A stretch of 64,000 nt of DNA from Poindextera sp041691315 (GTDB taxonomy: Bacteria > Pseudomonadota > Alphaproteobacteria > Caulobacterales > Caulobacteraceae), in assembly GCA_041691315.1 (NCBI GenBank), contig JBEPUW010000003.1, positions 110,661 to 174,660 on the forward strand. Reading direction: 5' to 3'. The notes below the pieces were generated by a model. The model searched no databases, was not told where the DNA came from, and was given only the letters and a program-made list of their open reading frames with translations. Below are positions 1 through 9,192 of the stretch, in pieces (position 1 is the stretch's first letter; the number at the start of each line of letters is the position of its first letter). A program made the position numbers and the translations under genes.

Positions 1-625
1 ACAGTGGATCGGCGCCGGCGGCGATGGCGAATTTCAGGTTGATGGCCGTGGCCCGGGCGCCGGTGTCCAGCACCGCGATCCCCGGCGCGCCGTTCACCGT
101 CACCGGCATCGTGAGCTGCTTGCCGTCGCGGACGGAGCCGGCCCTGACCAGGGTCGCGCCGGCGCCGGCGATGTCTGCGGGCGCGCCGCGCAGCGGCAGC
201 ACCGCGACGGTGTTGCAGCCGAAGTCGACCACCACCAGCTGGCCCAGCATAAGGTCGGCGCCGGCGACACCGGCGAGCTTCACCCCGTCGACGCGGTCGG
301 GAACGGTGTCGGCGTCGATGTTACGGATGGCGTGGCCGTCCACGGCCAGGGTCGCCACCTTCGCGCCGACCATCGGCTGCGAGCCGGTCGCGCCGCTGAG
401 CACGCCGCTTCGGCCCTTGGGCAGGTCGAGCTGCCTGGCGAACCAGGCATAGACGGCGCTCTCATCGGCGCCGGTATCGAGAATGAAATCGAACGGGCCC
501 CTGCCGTTGACCAGCGCCGGAACCACGACGTGGCCGGTGGAGTCCCAGCGCAGCGGAACTTCGGCGCGCGCGCCGCCGGCCAGAAGGGCGATCCCCAGAA
601 GGGCCGCCAAGGGCCGCCAACGCAT
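1..625 (-). CDS. Exported retropepsin-like aspartic protease family protein (3' end cut by window edge)
   Basis: The minus-strand frame is open from an ATG at 625 to the window edge, giving 208 visible residues. The N-terminus is a signal peptide (RWRP, hydrophobic run to about residue 19, cleavage near ARA). Two DTGA motifs, at residues 50-53 and 187-190, are the pair of catalytic-Asp motifs of a single-chain retropepsin-like fold, each in the hydrophobic-DTGA context of the family. It probably acts in the periplasm; substrate unknown. A GGGAG sequence lies 8 bases before the ATG. It is transcribed away from the SDR gene at 775. The C-terminal part lies outside the window, so total length and completeness cannot be judged. 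A non-catalytic clan AA domain protein is the alternative. Confidence 0.8.
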   Translation of the reverse strand, partial: MRWRPLAALLGIALLAGGARAEVPLRWDSTGHVVVPALVNGRGPFDFILDTGADESAVYAWFARQLDLPKGRSGVLSGATGSQPMVGAKVATLAVDGHAIRNIDADTVPDRVDGVKLAGVAGADLMLGQLVVVDFGCNTVAVLPLRGAPADIAGAGATLVRAGSVRDGKQLTMPVTVNGAPGIAVLDTGARATAINLKFAIAAGADPL

Positions 626-774
626 CGAAAACTCCCGGCTGGAAACGATGGCGTACACGATAACATCCATTCGCCGCGCCGGGCCAGCGCCCCTGGCGAC
701 GGCGACTTGAATGTCGGGCGCCGGCGCGCCACTGTCCGCTTCGCCGTTCGCCGCCAGGGGCTGAAAAACATCAC

Positions 775-1575
775 ATGACCCGCCGCCTCTGCCTGGTGAC
801 CGGCGCCTCGGCGGGGATCGGCCAGGCCTTCGCCCGCATCTTCGCCAGCCACGGCTATGACGTCGCCCTGACCGCGCGACGCGGCGAGCGGCTGGAGCAG
901 CTGGCCGAGGAGATCCGCCTGCGCTATGGCGTCGAGACCCTGGCTATCCCCGCCGACCTCGGCGATCCGGCGGCCGCGACGCATCTGATCGAGACGCTGG
1001 CCGCCAACGGCCGGGTGGTCGACGCCCTGGTCAACAACGCCGGCTATGGCCTGCGCGGCGACTATGCCGCGACCGCCTGGGAAGATGAGCGCGCCTTCTT
1101 GCAGGTGCTGCTGATCGCGGTCTGCGAGCTGACCCACAGGCTGCTGCCGGGCATGATCGAGCGGCGGTTCGGCCGCGTCGTCAACGTCGCCTCATTGGCC
1201 GGCCTGACGCCCGGCGCGCCCGGCCGCACCCTCTACAGCGCCACCAAGTCCTTCCTGGTGAAGTTCTCCGAGAGCCTGCACCTGGAGACGCGCGACCAGG
1301 GGGTGCATGTCAGCGCGCTCTGCCCCGGCCTGACCTATTCGGAATTCCACGACGCCAACCAGACGCGCGAGAGCTTGGAGCGGCTGACGCCCGACTGGCT
1401 GTGGCTGGGCGCCGACGAGGTGGCGGCGGCCGGCTACGAAGCCGTCGAGGCCAATCGCATCATCTGTGTCCCGGGCGCGCCGAACAAGGCGCTCGCGGTC
1501 CTGGCCAAGCTGGCCCCGGAGGACTGGGCCATGGCGCTGATGGGCCGCGAGCAGAGGCGAATTGGCCGGCTCTAG
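775..1575 (+). CDS. Short-chain dehydrogenase/reductase (SDR), substrate unknown
   Basis: A 266-residue classical SDR. The nucleotide-binding TGASAGIG is at residues 9-16, NNAG at 87-90, catalytic Ser near 140 and YSATK (Tyr154/Lys158) in the active site. Arg35-Arg36 after the second strand suggests NADP(H) preference, which is an inference. The C-terminal part (about 185-266) resembles the DltE/YdfG-type subgroup of SDRs, but no substrate can be assigned. It ends 3 bases before the convergent purH stop, so the two genes share a very short 3' junction with no visible terminator. Only a weak, distant AGGGG precedes the ATG. Confidence 0.85.
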   Translation: MTRRLCLVTGASAGIGQAFARIFASHGYDVALTARRGERLEQLAEEIRLRYGVETLAIPADLGDPAAATHLIETLAANGRVVDALVNNAGYGLRGDYAATAWEDERAFLQVLLIAVCELTHRLLPGMIERRFGRVVNVASLAGLTPGAPGRTLYSATKSFLVKFSESLHLETRDQGVHVSALCPGLTYSEFHDANQTRESLERLTPDWLWLGADEVAAAGYEAVEANRIICVPGAPNKALAVLAKLAPEDWAMALMGREQRRIGRL

Positions 1576-1578
1576 CGT

Positions 1579-3195
1579 TTAGTGGCGGAAGACGCGGACG
1601 CCGGTGAAGGCCATGGCGATCCCGGCCTGGTCGGCGGCCTCGATCACCTCGGCGTCGCGGATCGAGCCGCCGGGCTGGATGACGCTGGTCGCCCCCGCCT
1701 CCACCGCCTGCAGCAAGCCGTCGGCGAAGGGGAAGAAGGCGTCCGAAGCGCAGGCCGATCCCACGGCCAGGGATTGCGCCAGACCGGCCGCTTCGGCGGC
1801 TTCCGCGGCGCGGATGGCGGCGATGCGGGCGGAGTCGCGGCGGTTCATCTGGCCGGCGCCGACGCCCGCTGTCTGGCCGTCCTTGGCGTAGATCACCGCG
1901 TTGGACTTGACGTGCTTGGCGACGGTGAAGGCGAACAGCATGTCCTCGACCTGCTGCGGGGTCGGCTTGACCTTGGTCACGACGTTCAAGTCCGCGGCGG
2001 TGATGCGGGCCGCGTCGCGCGATTGCACAAGAAAGCCGCCGGCCACCGAGCGGAAGGTCTCGCCGACCGCCAGCGGATCGGGCAGGGCGCCTGTGAGCAG
2101 CAGGCGCAGGTCCTTGCGCCTGGCGAAGACGGCGATGGCGTCGTCGTCGGCTTCGGGGGCGACCACCACCTCGGTGAAGATCTTGACCATCTCGCGCGCC
2201 GCCGCCCGATCGAGCCGGCGGTTGACCGCGACGATGCCGCCAAAGGCCGAGACCGGGTCGCACTGCAGGGCGCGTTCGTAGGCTTCCTTCAGGTCGCCGC
2301 CCAGCGCCACGCCGCAAGGGTTGGCGTGCTTGATGATGGCGACGGCGGCCTGGTCGCTCTTGGCGAACTCGGCGATCAGCTCGATGGCCGCGTCGGTGTC
2401 GCCGATATTGTTGTAGCTGAGCTCCTTGCCCTGCAGCTGGCGGGCGGTGGCGACGCCGGCGCGCGGGTGCGGAAAGGCGTAGAAGGCGGCCGCCTGGTGC
2501 GGGTTTTCGCCATAGCGCATGGTCTGCACCAGCTTGCCGGCAATGGCCTTCCGCTCGGGCCAGCCGTCGCCGACCTGGCCGGCGAACCAGGTGGAGATGG
2601 CGGTGTCATAGGCTGCCGTGCGGGCATAGGCGCGCGCGGCCAAGGTCATGCGCAAGGCCATCGTCGTCGCGCCGTCGGCCTTCAGTGCGGCCAGCACCTC
2701 CGCCACGTCGCCCGGCGAGGTGCAGACCGCGACATAGGCGTGGTTCTTCGCCGCCGAGCGGATCATGGCCGGGCCGCCGATGTCGATGTTCTCGACGCAG
2801 GTGGCGAAATCGCCGCCGCCGGCCACCGCGTCCTCGAACGGGTAGAGGCCGACATAGACCAGGTCGATGCCACCGATGCCGTGCTCGGCCATGGCCTTGG
2901 CGTGGTCGGGCGCGTCGCGCACGCCCAGCAGGCCGCCGTGGACGACGGGGTGCAGGGTCTTGACCCGCCCGTCCATCATCTCCGGATAGCCGGTCAGCTC
3001 GGCAATGTCCTTCACCGGCAGGCCGGCGGCGGCAATGGAGGCGCGCGTGCCGCCGGTGGAGACCAGCTCGACGCCGAGGCCCGCCAGATCGCGAGCGATG
3101 TCGACCAGGCCGGTCTTGTCGAACACCGAGATCAGTGCGCGCCTGACGGGCGCGGAATCGGCGGCCTTGGGAAAGGGGGGTGCTGCATTAGCCAT
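1579..3195 (-). CDS. purH: Bifunctional AICAR transformylase / IMP cyclohydrolase
   Basis: This 538-residue protein catalyses the last two steps of de novo IMP synthesis in the cytosol: formylation of AICAR with 10-formyl-THF, then ring closure. The N-terminal MGS-like cyclohydrolase domain (about 18-160) begins RRALISVFDKTGL. The transformylase domain follows, with RYGENPHQ at 227-234, the catalytic Lys-His pair in IKHANPCG (Lys289/His290) and the late motifs AGVGAGQMNRRDS and SDAFFPFADG. Length is normal for the family. The ATG is preceded by AAGGAG at 7 bases, one of the best SD sequences in the window. It stands alone: upstream is a divergent nitronate monooxygenase, and the heparinase gene with which purH is often linked is 7 kb away. 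Confidence 0.98.
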   Translation of the reverse strand: MANAAPPFPKAADSAPVRRALISVFDKTGLVDIARDLAGLGVELVSTGGTRASIAAAGLPVKDIAELTGYPEMMDGRVKTLHPVVHGGLLGVRDAPDHAKAMAEHGIGGIDLVYVGLYPFEDAVAGGGDFATCVENIDIGGPAMIRSAAKNHAYVAVCTSPGDVAEVLAALKADGATTMALRMTLAARAYARTAAYDTAISTWFAGQVGDGWPERKAIAGKLVQTMRYGENPHQAAAFYAFPHPRAGVATARQLQGKELSYNNIGDTDAAIELIAEFAKSDQAAVAIIKHANPCGVALGGDLKEAYERALQCDPVSAFGGIVAVNRRLDRAAAREMVKIFTEVVVAPEADDDAIAVFARRKDLRLLLTGALPDPLAVGETFRSVAGGFLVQSRDAARITAADLNVVTKVKPTPQQVEDMLFAFTVAKHVKSNAVIYAKDGQTAGVGAGQMNRRDSARIAAIRAAEAAEAAGLAQSLAVGSACASDAFFPFADGLLQAVEAGATSVIQPGGSIRDAEVIEAADQAGIAMAFTGVRVFRH

Positions 3196-3419
3196 GGGGC
3201 CATCTCCTTGAGTTTAAGGGAAAAGCCCAGGCGAGCGGCGGGGTCGAAGATCCAGCGCTTCCCGGTGGTCGCCCACCTTGATTTTCGCCAGTCACACAGG
3301 ATCAAGCCGGCGATTATGCCCCCGCGCCCGGCCTGTCAACCAACGCTGGCTTTCCGGGCGCGCCAGGCTTTGCCATAGTCGCGGACAACCGCGTCCAGCC
3401 ACCAGAAAGAGCGCCGACC

Positions 3420-4397
3420 ATGAAGACCCGCATCACCGAAATGCTCGGAATCCAGCACCCGATCGTTCAGGGCGGCATGCACTTCGTCGGCTTCGCGGAG
3501 ATGGCCTCGGCGGTCTCCAACGCCGGCGGGCTGGGCATTATCACCGGTCTGACCCAGGGCACGCCGGAGAAGCTCGCCGCCGAGATCGCCCGGTGCCGGA
3601 CCATGACCGACAAGCCGTTCGGGGTGAACCTGACCTTCCTGCCCTCGGTCAATCCGCCGGACTATCCGGCCTTCGTGCAGGCGATCGTCGATAGCGGCGT
3701 CAAGATCGTCGAGACCGCCGGCAACAACCCGCAGCGCTTCCTGCCGGCGCTGAAGGACGCGGGGATCAAGATCATTCACAAATGCACCGCTGTGCGGCAC
3801 GCGCTGAAGGCCGAGTCGATCGGCTGCGACGCGGTCAGCGTCGACGGCTTCGAATGCGGCGGCCATCCGGGCGAGGACGACGTGCCGAACTTCATCCTGC
3901 TGCCGCGGGCGGCCGAGGAGCTGAAGGTCCCCTTCCTGGCCTCCGGCGGCATGGCCAACGGCCGTTCGCTGGTGGCGGCCCTGGCCATGGGCGCCGACGG
4001 CATGAACATGGGCACCCGCTTCATGGCCACCAAGGAGGCCCCGCTGCACGACAACGTCAAACAGGCGCTGGTGAACGCGTCCGAACTCGACACGCGGCTG
4101 ATCATGCGCCCCTTGCGCAATACCGAGCGCGTGCTGACCAACGCCGGCGTCGAGCGGCTGCTGGCCAAGGAGCGCGAACTCGGCGCCGCCGTCACCTTCG
4201 CCGACATCGCGCCCGAGGTCGCGGGGGTCTATCCGAGCGTGATGATCAAGGGCGAGATGGACGCCGGCGGCTGGTCCTGCGGCATGGTCGCCGGCCTGAT
4301 CCACGACGTCCCGACCGTCCAGGAACTGATCGACCGCACCATGGCCGAGGCGACCCAGCTAATCCGCGAACGCCTGGAAGGGATGCTCGCCGCCTGA
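3420..4397 (+). CDS. Nitronate monooxygenase / 2-nitropropane dioxygenase family FMN enzyme
   Basis: A 325-residue TIM-barrel flavoprotein. Family marks are QGGM at 18-21, the loop GFECGGHPG at 143-151, the phosphate-binding ASGGM at 174-178 and MGTRF at 197-201. Members oxidise alkyl nitronates such as propionate 3-nitronate with FMN and oxygen; some relatives act as enoyl reductase-like enzymes, so the exact reaction is uncertain. It is transcribed divergently from purH across a 224-base gap and converges on an acyl-CoA ligase gene only 6 bases beyond its stop. That neighbourhood suggests a role in degradation of organic acids, which is inference only. Confidence 0.9.
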   Translation: MKTRITEMLGIQHPIVQGGMHFVGFAEMASAVSNAGGLGIITGLTQGTPEKLAAEIARCRTMTDKPFGVNLTFLPSVNPPDYPAFVQAIVDSGVKIVETAGNNPQRFLPALKDAGIKIIHKCTAVRHALKAESIGCDAVSVDGFECGGHPGEDDVPNFILLPRAAEELKVPFLASGGMANGRSLVAALAMGADGMNMGTRFMATKEAPLHDNVKQALVNASELDTRLIMRPLRNTERVLTNAGVERLLAKERELGAAVTFADIAPEVAGVYPSVMIKGEMDAGGWSCGMVAGLIHDVPTVQELIDRTMAEATQLIRERLEGMLAA

Positions 4398-4403
4398 CCT
4401 CGC

Positions 4404-5876
4404 TCAAGCCTCCTCGGTCGCTTTCATCCGGGCGATGCGTTCGTCGCGCAGTTGGGTGCGGCGGACCTTGCCGGCGTCGTCGCGGATGTTCTCGGTGACG
4501 AACTCGTAGGTGCGGGGCTGCTTGTAGGCGACCAGCAGCGTGCGCAGGTGCTCACGCAGCGCCTCTTCGGTCAGGCCTGCACGCGGCTGGACGATGGCGT
4601 GGATCAGGCTGCCCATTTCCTCGTCCGGCAGGCCGACTGCCGCGCTCGACTGCACCAGCGGGTGCTCATCCAGCGCCGCCTCGATCTCGGCCGGATAGAC
4701 GTTGGAGCCGCCGACCAGGATCATGTCGGTGCGCCGATCGGCCAGGTAGAGATAGCCATCCTCGTCGAACGAACCGATGTCGCCAAGGCTCTCCCAGCCG
4801 CCGGGCAGGGTGCGCGCCTCGGCGCCACGGTAGTGGTAGGAGGCCTCCATGCCCTCCGGACGGCGCATATAGACCTCGCCGATCTCGCCGGGCGGCAGTT
4901 GATTGCCGTCTTTGTCGAAGGCCTTCATCTCGCCGAACGCCACCTTGCCGACCGAGCCCCGGTGCGCCAGCCACTCGACGCCGGTGATGATGGTCACCGC
5001 TTGCGCCTCGGTGCCGGCATAGAGCTCCATGATCACGTCGGGGCCCAGCCAGTGGATCCAGGCCTCCTTCAGCCACGGCGGACAGGGCGCCGCCAGGTGC
5101 CAGACGGTGCGCAAGGTCGAGACGTCGTATTTCGCCCGCACCTCTTCGGGTAGCCGCCAGATGCGGCTCATCATGGTCGGCACCAGGTACATCCAGGTGC
5201 CGCCGTGCTCGTGGACGGCCTGCAACGTCTTCTCGGCGTCGAACCGGGGCAGCAGCACCAGGTGCGCACCCTTGTTCAGCCCGCCGAAGGACGAGGTGAA
5301 GGGGCCGTTGTGATAGAGCGGCCCCGGCATGATCATCGCGTCGTCGGCTTCGGTGCGGTAGGCGCCGGGGCCGTCACGCAGGGCGACGCCCGGGCCGCCG
5401 GAGAGGATCAGTTTCGGCCGGCCGGTCGAGCCGCCGGAGGTGGGCGCCTTGTAGATCGGCGCGATGCGATCCTCGACCGGGCTGTCGTCGTCGCTGAGCG
5501 CCAGCAGCGCGTCGACGTCGTAGCGTGGCCGGGCGCTCTCGATAGTGTCGGTGGCCAGCAGGATCGGGGTTTCCGCAAGCGCCATCACCGCATCCGCTTC
5601 ATTGGCCGGCAGGCGGTAGGAGATCGGCTGCGGCGTCGCGCCGGCCTTCCACAGGCCATAGCAGGCCTCGACGAAGTCGACACCGTTGGGCAGGCCGATA
5701 GTCACCAGGTCGCCCTGTTTGACGCCGACCGACTCCAACGCCCGCGCGATGCGGTTGGTGCGCCGGTCCAGCTCGCGCCAGGTGACGGTGCGCTTCTCGT
5801 CGGTGACCGCGGGCTTGTCGGGGTGTTCGGCGGCCAGTTCGGTCAGGCGCGCGCCAAGGGAAATCCGGTCTTCCAT
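4404..5876 (-). CDS. AMP-dependent acyl-CoA synthetase (class I adenylate-forming)
   Basis: A 490-residue ANL-superfamily ligase that activates a carboxylic acid to acyl-AMP and then acyl-CoA. Visible motifs: the P-loop TSGGSTGRPK at 146-155, YAGTE at 286-290, the hinge GD at 365-366 and Arg381 in LADRRTDM, and the C-terminal catalytic Lys470 in DDAGKVRR. The SGGSTGRPK form of the P-loop recalls ligases for steroid, bile or branched acids, but the substrate cannot be fixed from sequence. The frame is open 68 codons further upstream, but the ATG at 5876 has GGAGGA 6 bases before it and begins the conserved MEDRISLG, so I use it. It is divergent from the beta-galactosidase gene and close to two acyl/nitro-acid enzymes. 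Confidence 0.9.
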   Translation of the reverse strand: MEDRISLGARLTELAAEHPDKPAVTDEKRTVTWRELDRRTNRIARALESVGVKQGDLVTIGLPNGVDFVEACYGLWKAGATPQPISYRLPANEADAVMALAETPILLATDTIESARPRYDVDALLALSDDDSPVEDRIAPIYKAPTSGGSTGRPKLILSGGPGVALRDGPGAYRTEADDAMIMPGPLYHNGPFTSSFGGLNKGAHLVLLPRFDAEKTLQAVHEHGGTWMYLVPTMMSRIWRLPEEVRAKYDVSTLRTVWHLAAPCPPWLKEAWIHWLGPDVIMELYAGTEAQAVTIITGVEWLAHRGSVGKVAFGEMKAFDKDGNQLPPGEIGEVYMRRPEGMEASYHYRGAEARTLPGGWESLGDIGSFDEDGYLYLADRRTDMILVGGSNVYPAEIEAALDEHPLVQSSAAVGLPDEEMGSLIHAIVQPRAGLTEEALREHLRTLLVAYKQPRTYEFVTENIRDDAGKVRRTQLRDERIARMKATEEA

Positions 5877-6048
5877 CAATGTCCTCCGCCTAAGATCAAA
5901 CGAGCATCCGGCCGCTGGATCGAAATGCGGCTCTTGTTGGCGAGCTTTATCGGCGGCCCGCCCGCCTTCCTGCAAGCGCGACGCTGGCGAATTCTCTGTT
6001 CGCTGGACGCCGGCGCCTGAGGCGGCGATAGGGAGCGGGGAGGCGGCC

Positions 6049-9000
6049 ATGGAACTTCTGACGCAGGGCTCGACCCGCACCTGGGCAAATCCGGAGACCG
6101 TCCAGCTCGGCCGGATGCCGGCCCGCGCCAGCCTGATCCCCTATCCCGACGCCGAGAGCGCCTTGGCTGGGCAAGCCTCGCCCCTGGTGCTGTCGCTGAA
6201 CGGCGACTGGCGCTTCACGCTGATCGATCGTCCCGAAGCCATTCCGGCGGACTTCGCCGCGCCGGGTTTCGATGACACGGACTGGGCTGGGCTGCCGGTC
6301 CCGTCAAACTGGACCATGCACGGCTATGATCGGCCACATTACACCAACGTCCAGATGCCGTTCGACTGCGCCCCGCCCAACGTGCCGGACGACAATCCGA
6401 CCGGCCTCTATCGGACGTCGTTTGCGCTGCCCGAGGGTTGGGACGGCCGTCGCGTTGTGCTGCACATCGGCGGCGCCGAGAGCGTGCTCTATGTCTGGCT
6501 GAACGGCGCGGCGATCGGCATGGGCAAGGATTCGCGCCTGCCGCAGGAATTCGACCTGACACCCTATCTCGCAGCCGGAGAAAACCTCCTCGCCTGCGCA
6601 GTCGTGAAGTGGTCGGACGCCTCCTTCATCGAGGACCAGGACCAGTGGTGGATGGGCGGTCTCTTCCGCGACGTCTTCCTCTACGCCACCGGCCAGACCT
6701 TCATCGCCGACGTCTTCGCCCTGGCCGCGCCGGACGCCGAGTTCCGCGACGGCCGCCTGACCGTCACCACCAAGCTCGGCTTCGCCTGGCGGCCGGAAAA
6801 CGGCTGGACGGTCGAGACCCGGCTCTACGCCGCCGCCGGCGCTTCCGTGCTGGCCGAGCCGCTGGTCGACCGGGTGCGCGCCGACAACCGCACCCACAAC
6901 CCCTATCGCGGCCCGCTTTCGCAGGTCACCCAGTCCGCCGAGGTGATCGCACCCAAGCTCTGGTCGTCGGAGGCGCCCAACCTCTACACCCTGGTGGTCA
7001 GCCTGATCGCGCCGGACGGCCGCGAGGTCGAGGCGACCTCGGCCAAGGTCGGCTTCCGCCGGGTCGAGATCGGCGATCGCGAACTGCTGATCAACGGCCG
7101 GCCGGTGATGATCGCCGGCATGAACCGCCACGAGCACCACCCGGTGCGCGGCAAGGCGATCACCCGCGACGACATGCTGGCCGACGTCCGGCTGATGAAA
7201 CAATTCAACGTCAACGCCGTGCGCGCCTCGCACTATCCCAACGCCGAGGCCTGGTACGAGCTCTGCGACGAATACGGCCTCTATGTGATCGACGAGGCCA
7301 ATCTGGAGAGCCACGCCTTCCTGCACGATCGCTGCCGCGACCCGCGCTACGCCGCCCAGTTCGTAGAGCGCGGCCTGCGCATGGTCGAGCGCGACAAGAA
7401 CCACGCCTGCGTCATCGCCTGGTCGCTGGGCAACGAGAGCGGCTATGGCCCCAATCACGACGCTATGGCCGGCGTGATCCGCGGCCTGGATCCCTCGCGG
7501 CCGCTGCACTACGAAGGCGCGAGCTGGGCCTGGGACGAGAGCTACACCCCTATCCCGCGCGGCCTGCTGACCGACCCGACCAGCCGCTCTGGCAAGCGGG
7601 CGACAGACCTGATCTGCCCCATGTATCCACCGATCGACGCCCTGGTGCGCTGGGCCGAGGCCGACGACCCGGCCGACCGGCGCCCGATGATCCTCTGCGA
7701 ATACTCCCACGCGATGGGCAATTCCAACGGCAGCCTCGGCGACTATTGGGACGCGTTCGAGGCGCACCGCGGCCTGCAGGGCGGCTTCATCTGGGAGTGG
7801 TGCGACCACGGCATTCTCAAACATACGGACGACGGGCGGCCCTATTTCGCCTATGGCGGCGACTTCGGCGATACGCCCAACGACCTGAACTTCTGCTGCG
7901 ACGGCATCGTCGGCGCCGACCGGGCGCCCCACCCGGGCCTCTACGAATTCAAGACCCTGGTCCAGCCGATCGCCGCCCGCTGGCTCGACGCCGAGGCGGG
8001 TCGGCTGGAGGTCAGCAACAAGCGCGATTTCGCCACCCTGGCCGACCTTACCGGCCACTGGACACTGGAGGTCGATGGGGACGTGGTCGCCGAGGGCCGC
8101 CTGCCGCCGCTGGCGACCGCGCCGGGCCAGACCGAGGCCATCTCGCTGCATTTGCCGCGCCCGACCGTCAGGCCCGGTCAGGAGGCCTTCCTGACGCTCC
8201 GATTCTCGCTCACCGAAGCCGCGCGCTACGCCCCGGCCGGCCACGAGGTCGCCTGGGTGCAGCTGCTGGTGGCGCTGCCTACGGCCGCCGCCAAGCCGCC
8301 CGCGCCGGTCAGAGCCGCGCCGCTGACGTTCAGCCAGACCGACGGCCGGGTCACCGTCAACGGCGAGGGCTTCGCGCTGGCCTTCTCCCGGGAAGCCGGA
8401 CTCGAGACCATGAGCTGGCGCGGGCGACCGCTGATCGCCGCCGGCCCACGCCTGCAGATCTGGCGCGCCGCCACCGACAATGACGGCATCAAGGGCATGC
8501 CGAAGCGGCGCGGCAATACGCTGGGCGAATGGCTGGCCGCCGGTTTCGACCAGCTCTCCATCGGTCCCGCCAGGATCGAGGCGTCGGAAACCAACGAGGG
8601 CGTCCTGGTCCAACTCGACCAGGTCGGCTCGTGCGCCGCCTCAGCCGGCGCGATCGCCTTCCGCCACACCTATCGCGCCAGCCCGGACGGTCGCGTCGCC
8701 GTCGACTGCGCCTTCAGCGTCGATCCCGCGCTGAACGATCTGCCGCGCCTCGGCGTCACCCTGACCTTGCCGGACGACTTCGAGGCGCTCGAATGGCTCG
8801 GACGTGGGCCGCTGGAGACCTATGCCGACCGCAAGCGCGCCGGCCGCATCGGACGGTTCGGCGGGACGGTGACGGACCAGTACGTCGCCTACGCCATGCC
8901 CCAGGAGCACGGCGCCAAGACCGATCTGCGCTGGATCGAACTCGCCTCGGCCGACGCCGCGATCCGCTTCACCCCCTCGGGGCTCTGCGAGGGCTCGGCC

Positions 9001-9192
9001 AGCCGTTTCGCGCCCGAGGACCTGTTTGCGGCGACCCACACCACCGACCTGGCGCCGCGCCAGGAGGTCCGGGTCAATCTCGATGTCGCCCAGCGCGGCC
9101 TCGGCACCGGCAGCTGCGGCCCCGCCACCCTGGAGCGCTACCGCATCGGCCCGGGCGACTACGCCCTGGCCTTCCAGATCGAGGTCCGCTGA
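6049..9192 (+). CDS. lacZ: Beta-galactosidase, glycoside hydrolase family 2 (LacZ type)
   Basis: A 1047-residue GH2 enzyme close in length to E. coli LacZ. In order: sugar-binding jelly roll (about 50-220), immunoglobulin-like domain, TIM barrel (about 345-640), second Ig-like domain, and the small-chain domain (about 770-1047, containing WGRGP-like WLGRGPLETYADR). The acid/base Glu463 lies in SLGNESG and the nucleophile Glu551 in ILCEYSHAMGNS; the metal/sugar motif GMNRHEHHP is at 357-365. No signal peptide is visible, so it is cytoplasmic and needs an importer not seen here. The frame is open upstream but the ATG at 6049 has GGGGAGG 6 bases before it. Its TGA overlaps the ATG of an acyl-CoA dehydrogenase (TGATG), an unusual partner. 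The natural substrate could be another beta-galactoside. Confidence 0.96.
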   Translation: MELLTQGSTRTWANPETVQLGRMPARASLIPYPDAESALAGQASPLVLSLNGDWRFTLIDRPEAIPADFAAPGFDDTDWAGLPVPSNWTMHGYDRPHYTNVQMPFDCAPPNVPDDNPTGLYRTSFALPEGWDGRRVVLHIGGAESVLYVWLNGAAIGMGKDSRLPQEFDLTPYLAAGENLLACAVVKWSDASFIEDQDQWWMGGLFRDVFLYATGQTFIADVFALAAPDAEFRDGRLTVTTKLGFAWRPENGWTVETRLYAAAGASVLAEPLVDRVRADNRTHNPYRGPLSQVTQSAEVIAPKLWSSEAPNLYTLVVSLIAPDGREVEATSAKVGFRRVEIGDRELLINGRPVMIAGMNRHEHHPVRGKAITRDDMLADVRLMKQFNVNAVRASHYPNAEAWYELCDEYGLYVIDEANLESHAFLHDRCRDPRYAAQFVERGLRMVERDKNHACVIAWSLGNESGYGPNHDAMAGVIRGLDPSRPLHYEGASWAWDESYTPIPRGLLTDPTSRSGKRATDLICPMYPPIDALVRWAEADDPADRRPMILCEYSHAMGNSNGSLGDYWDAFEAHRGLQGGFIWEWCDHGILKHTDDGRPYFAYGGDFGDTPNDLNFCCDGIVGADRAPHPGLYEFKTLVQPIAARWLDAEAGRLEVSNKRDFATLADLTGHWTLEVDGDVVAEGRLPPLATAPGQTEAISLHLPRPTVRPGQEAFLTLRFSLTEAARYAPAGHEVAWVQLLVALPTAAAKPPAPVRAAPLTFSQTDGRVTVNGEGFALAFSREAGLETMSWRGRPLIAAGPRLQIWRAATDNDGIKGMPKRRGNTLGEWLAAGFDQLSIGPARIEASETNEGVLVQLDQVGSCAASAGAIAFRHTYRASPDGRVAVDCAFSVDPALNDLPRLGVTLTLPDDFEALEWLGRGPLETYADRKRAGRIGRFGGTVTDQYVAYAMPQEHGAKTDLRWIELASADAAIRFTPSGLCEGSASRFAPEDLFAATHTTDLAPRQEVRVNLDVAQRGLGTGSCGPATLERYRIGPGDYALAFQIEVR

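Noticed and set aside
1582..3378. 598-codon open frame on the plus strand opposite purH
   Set aside because: Gly/Arg/His/Asp-rich composition and exact antisense overlap with purH; a high-GC shadow frame.
6304..8613. 769-codon open frame antisense to lacZ
   Set aside because: Composition of a shadow frame, no domain, while the plus strand encodes a complete GH2 enzyme with both catalytic Glu.
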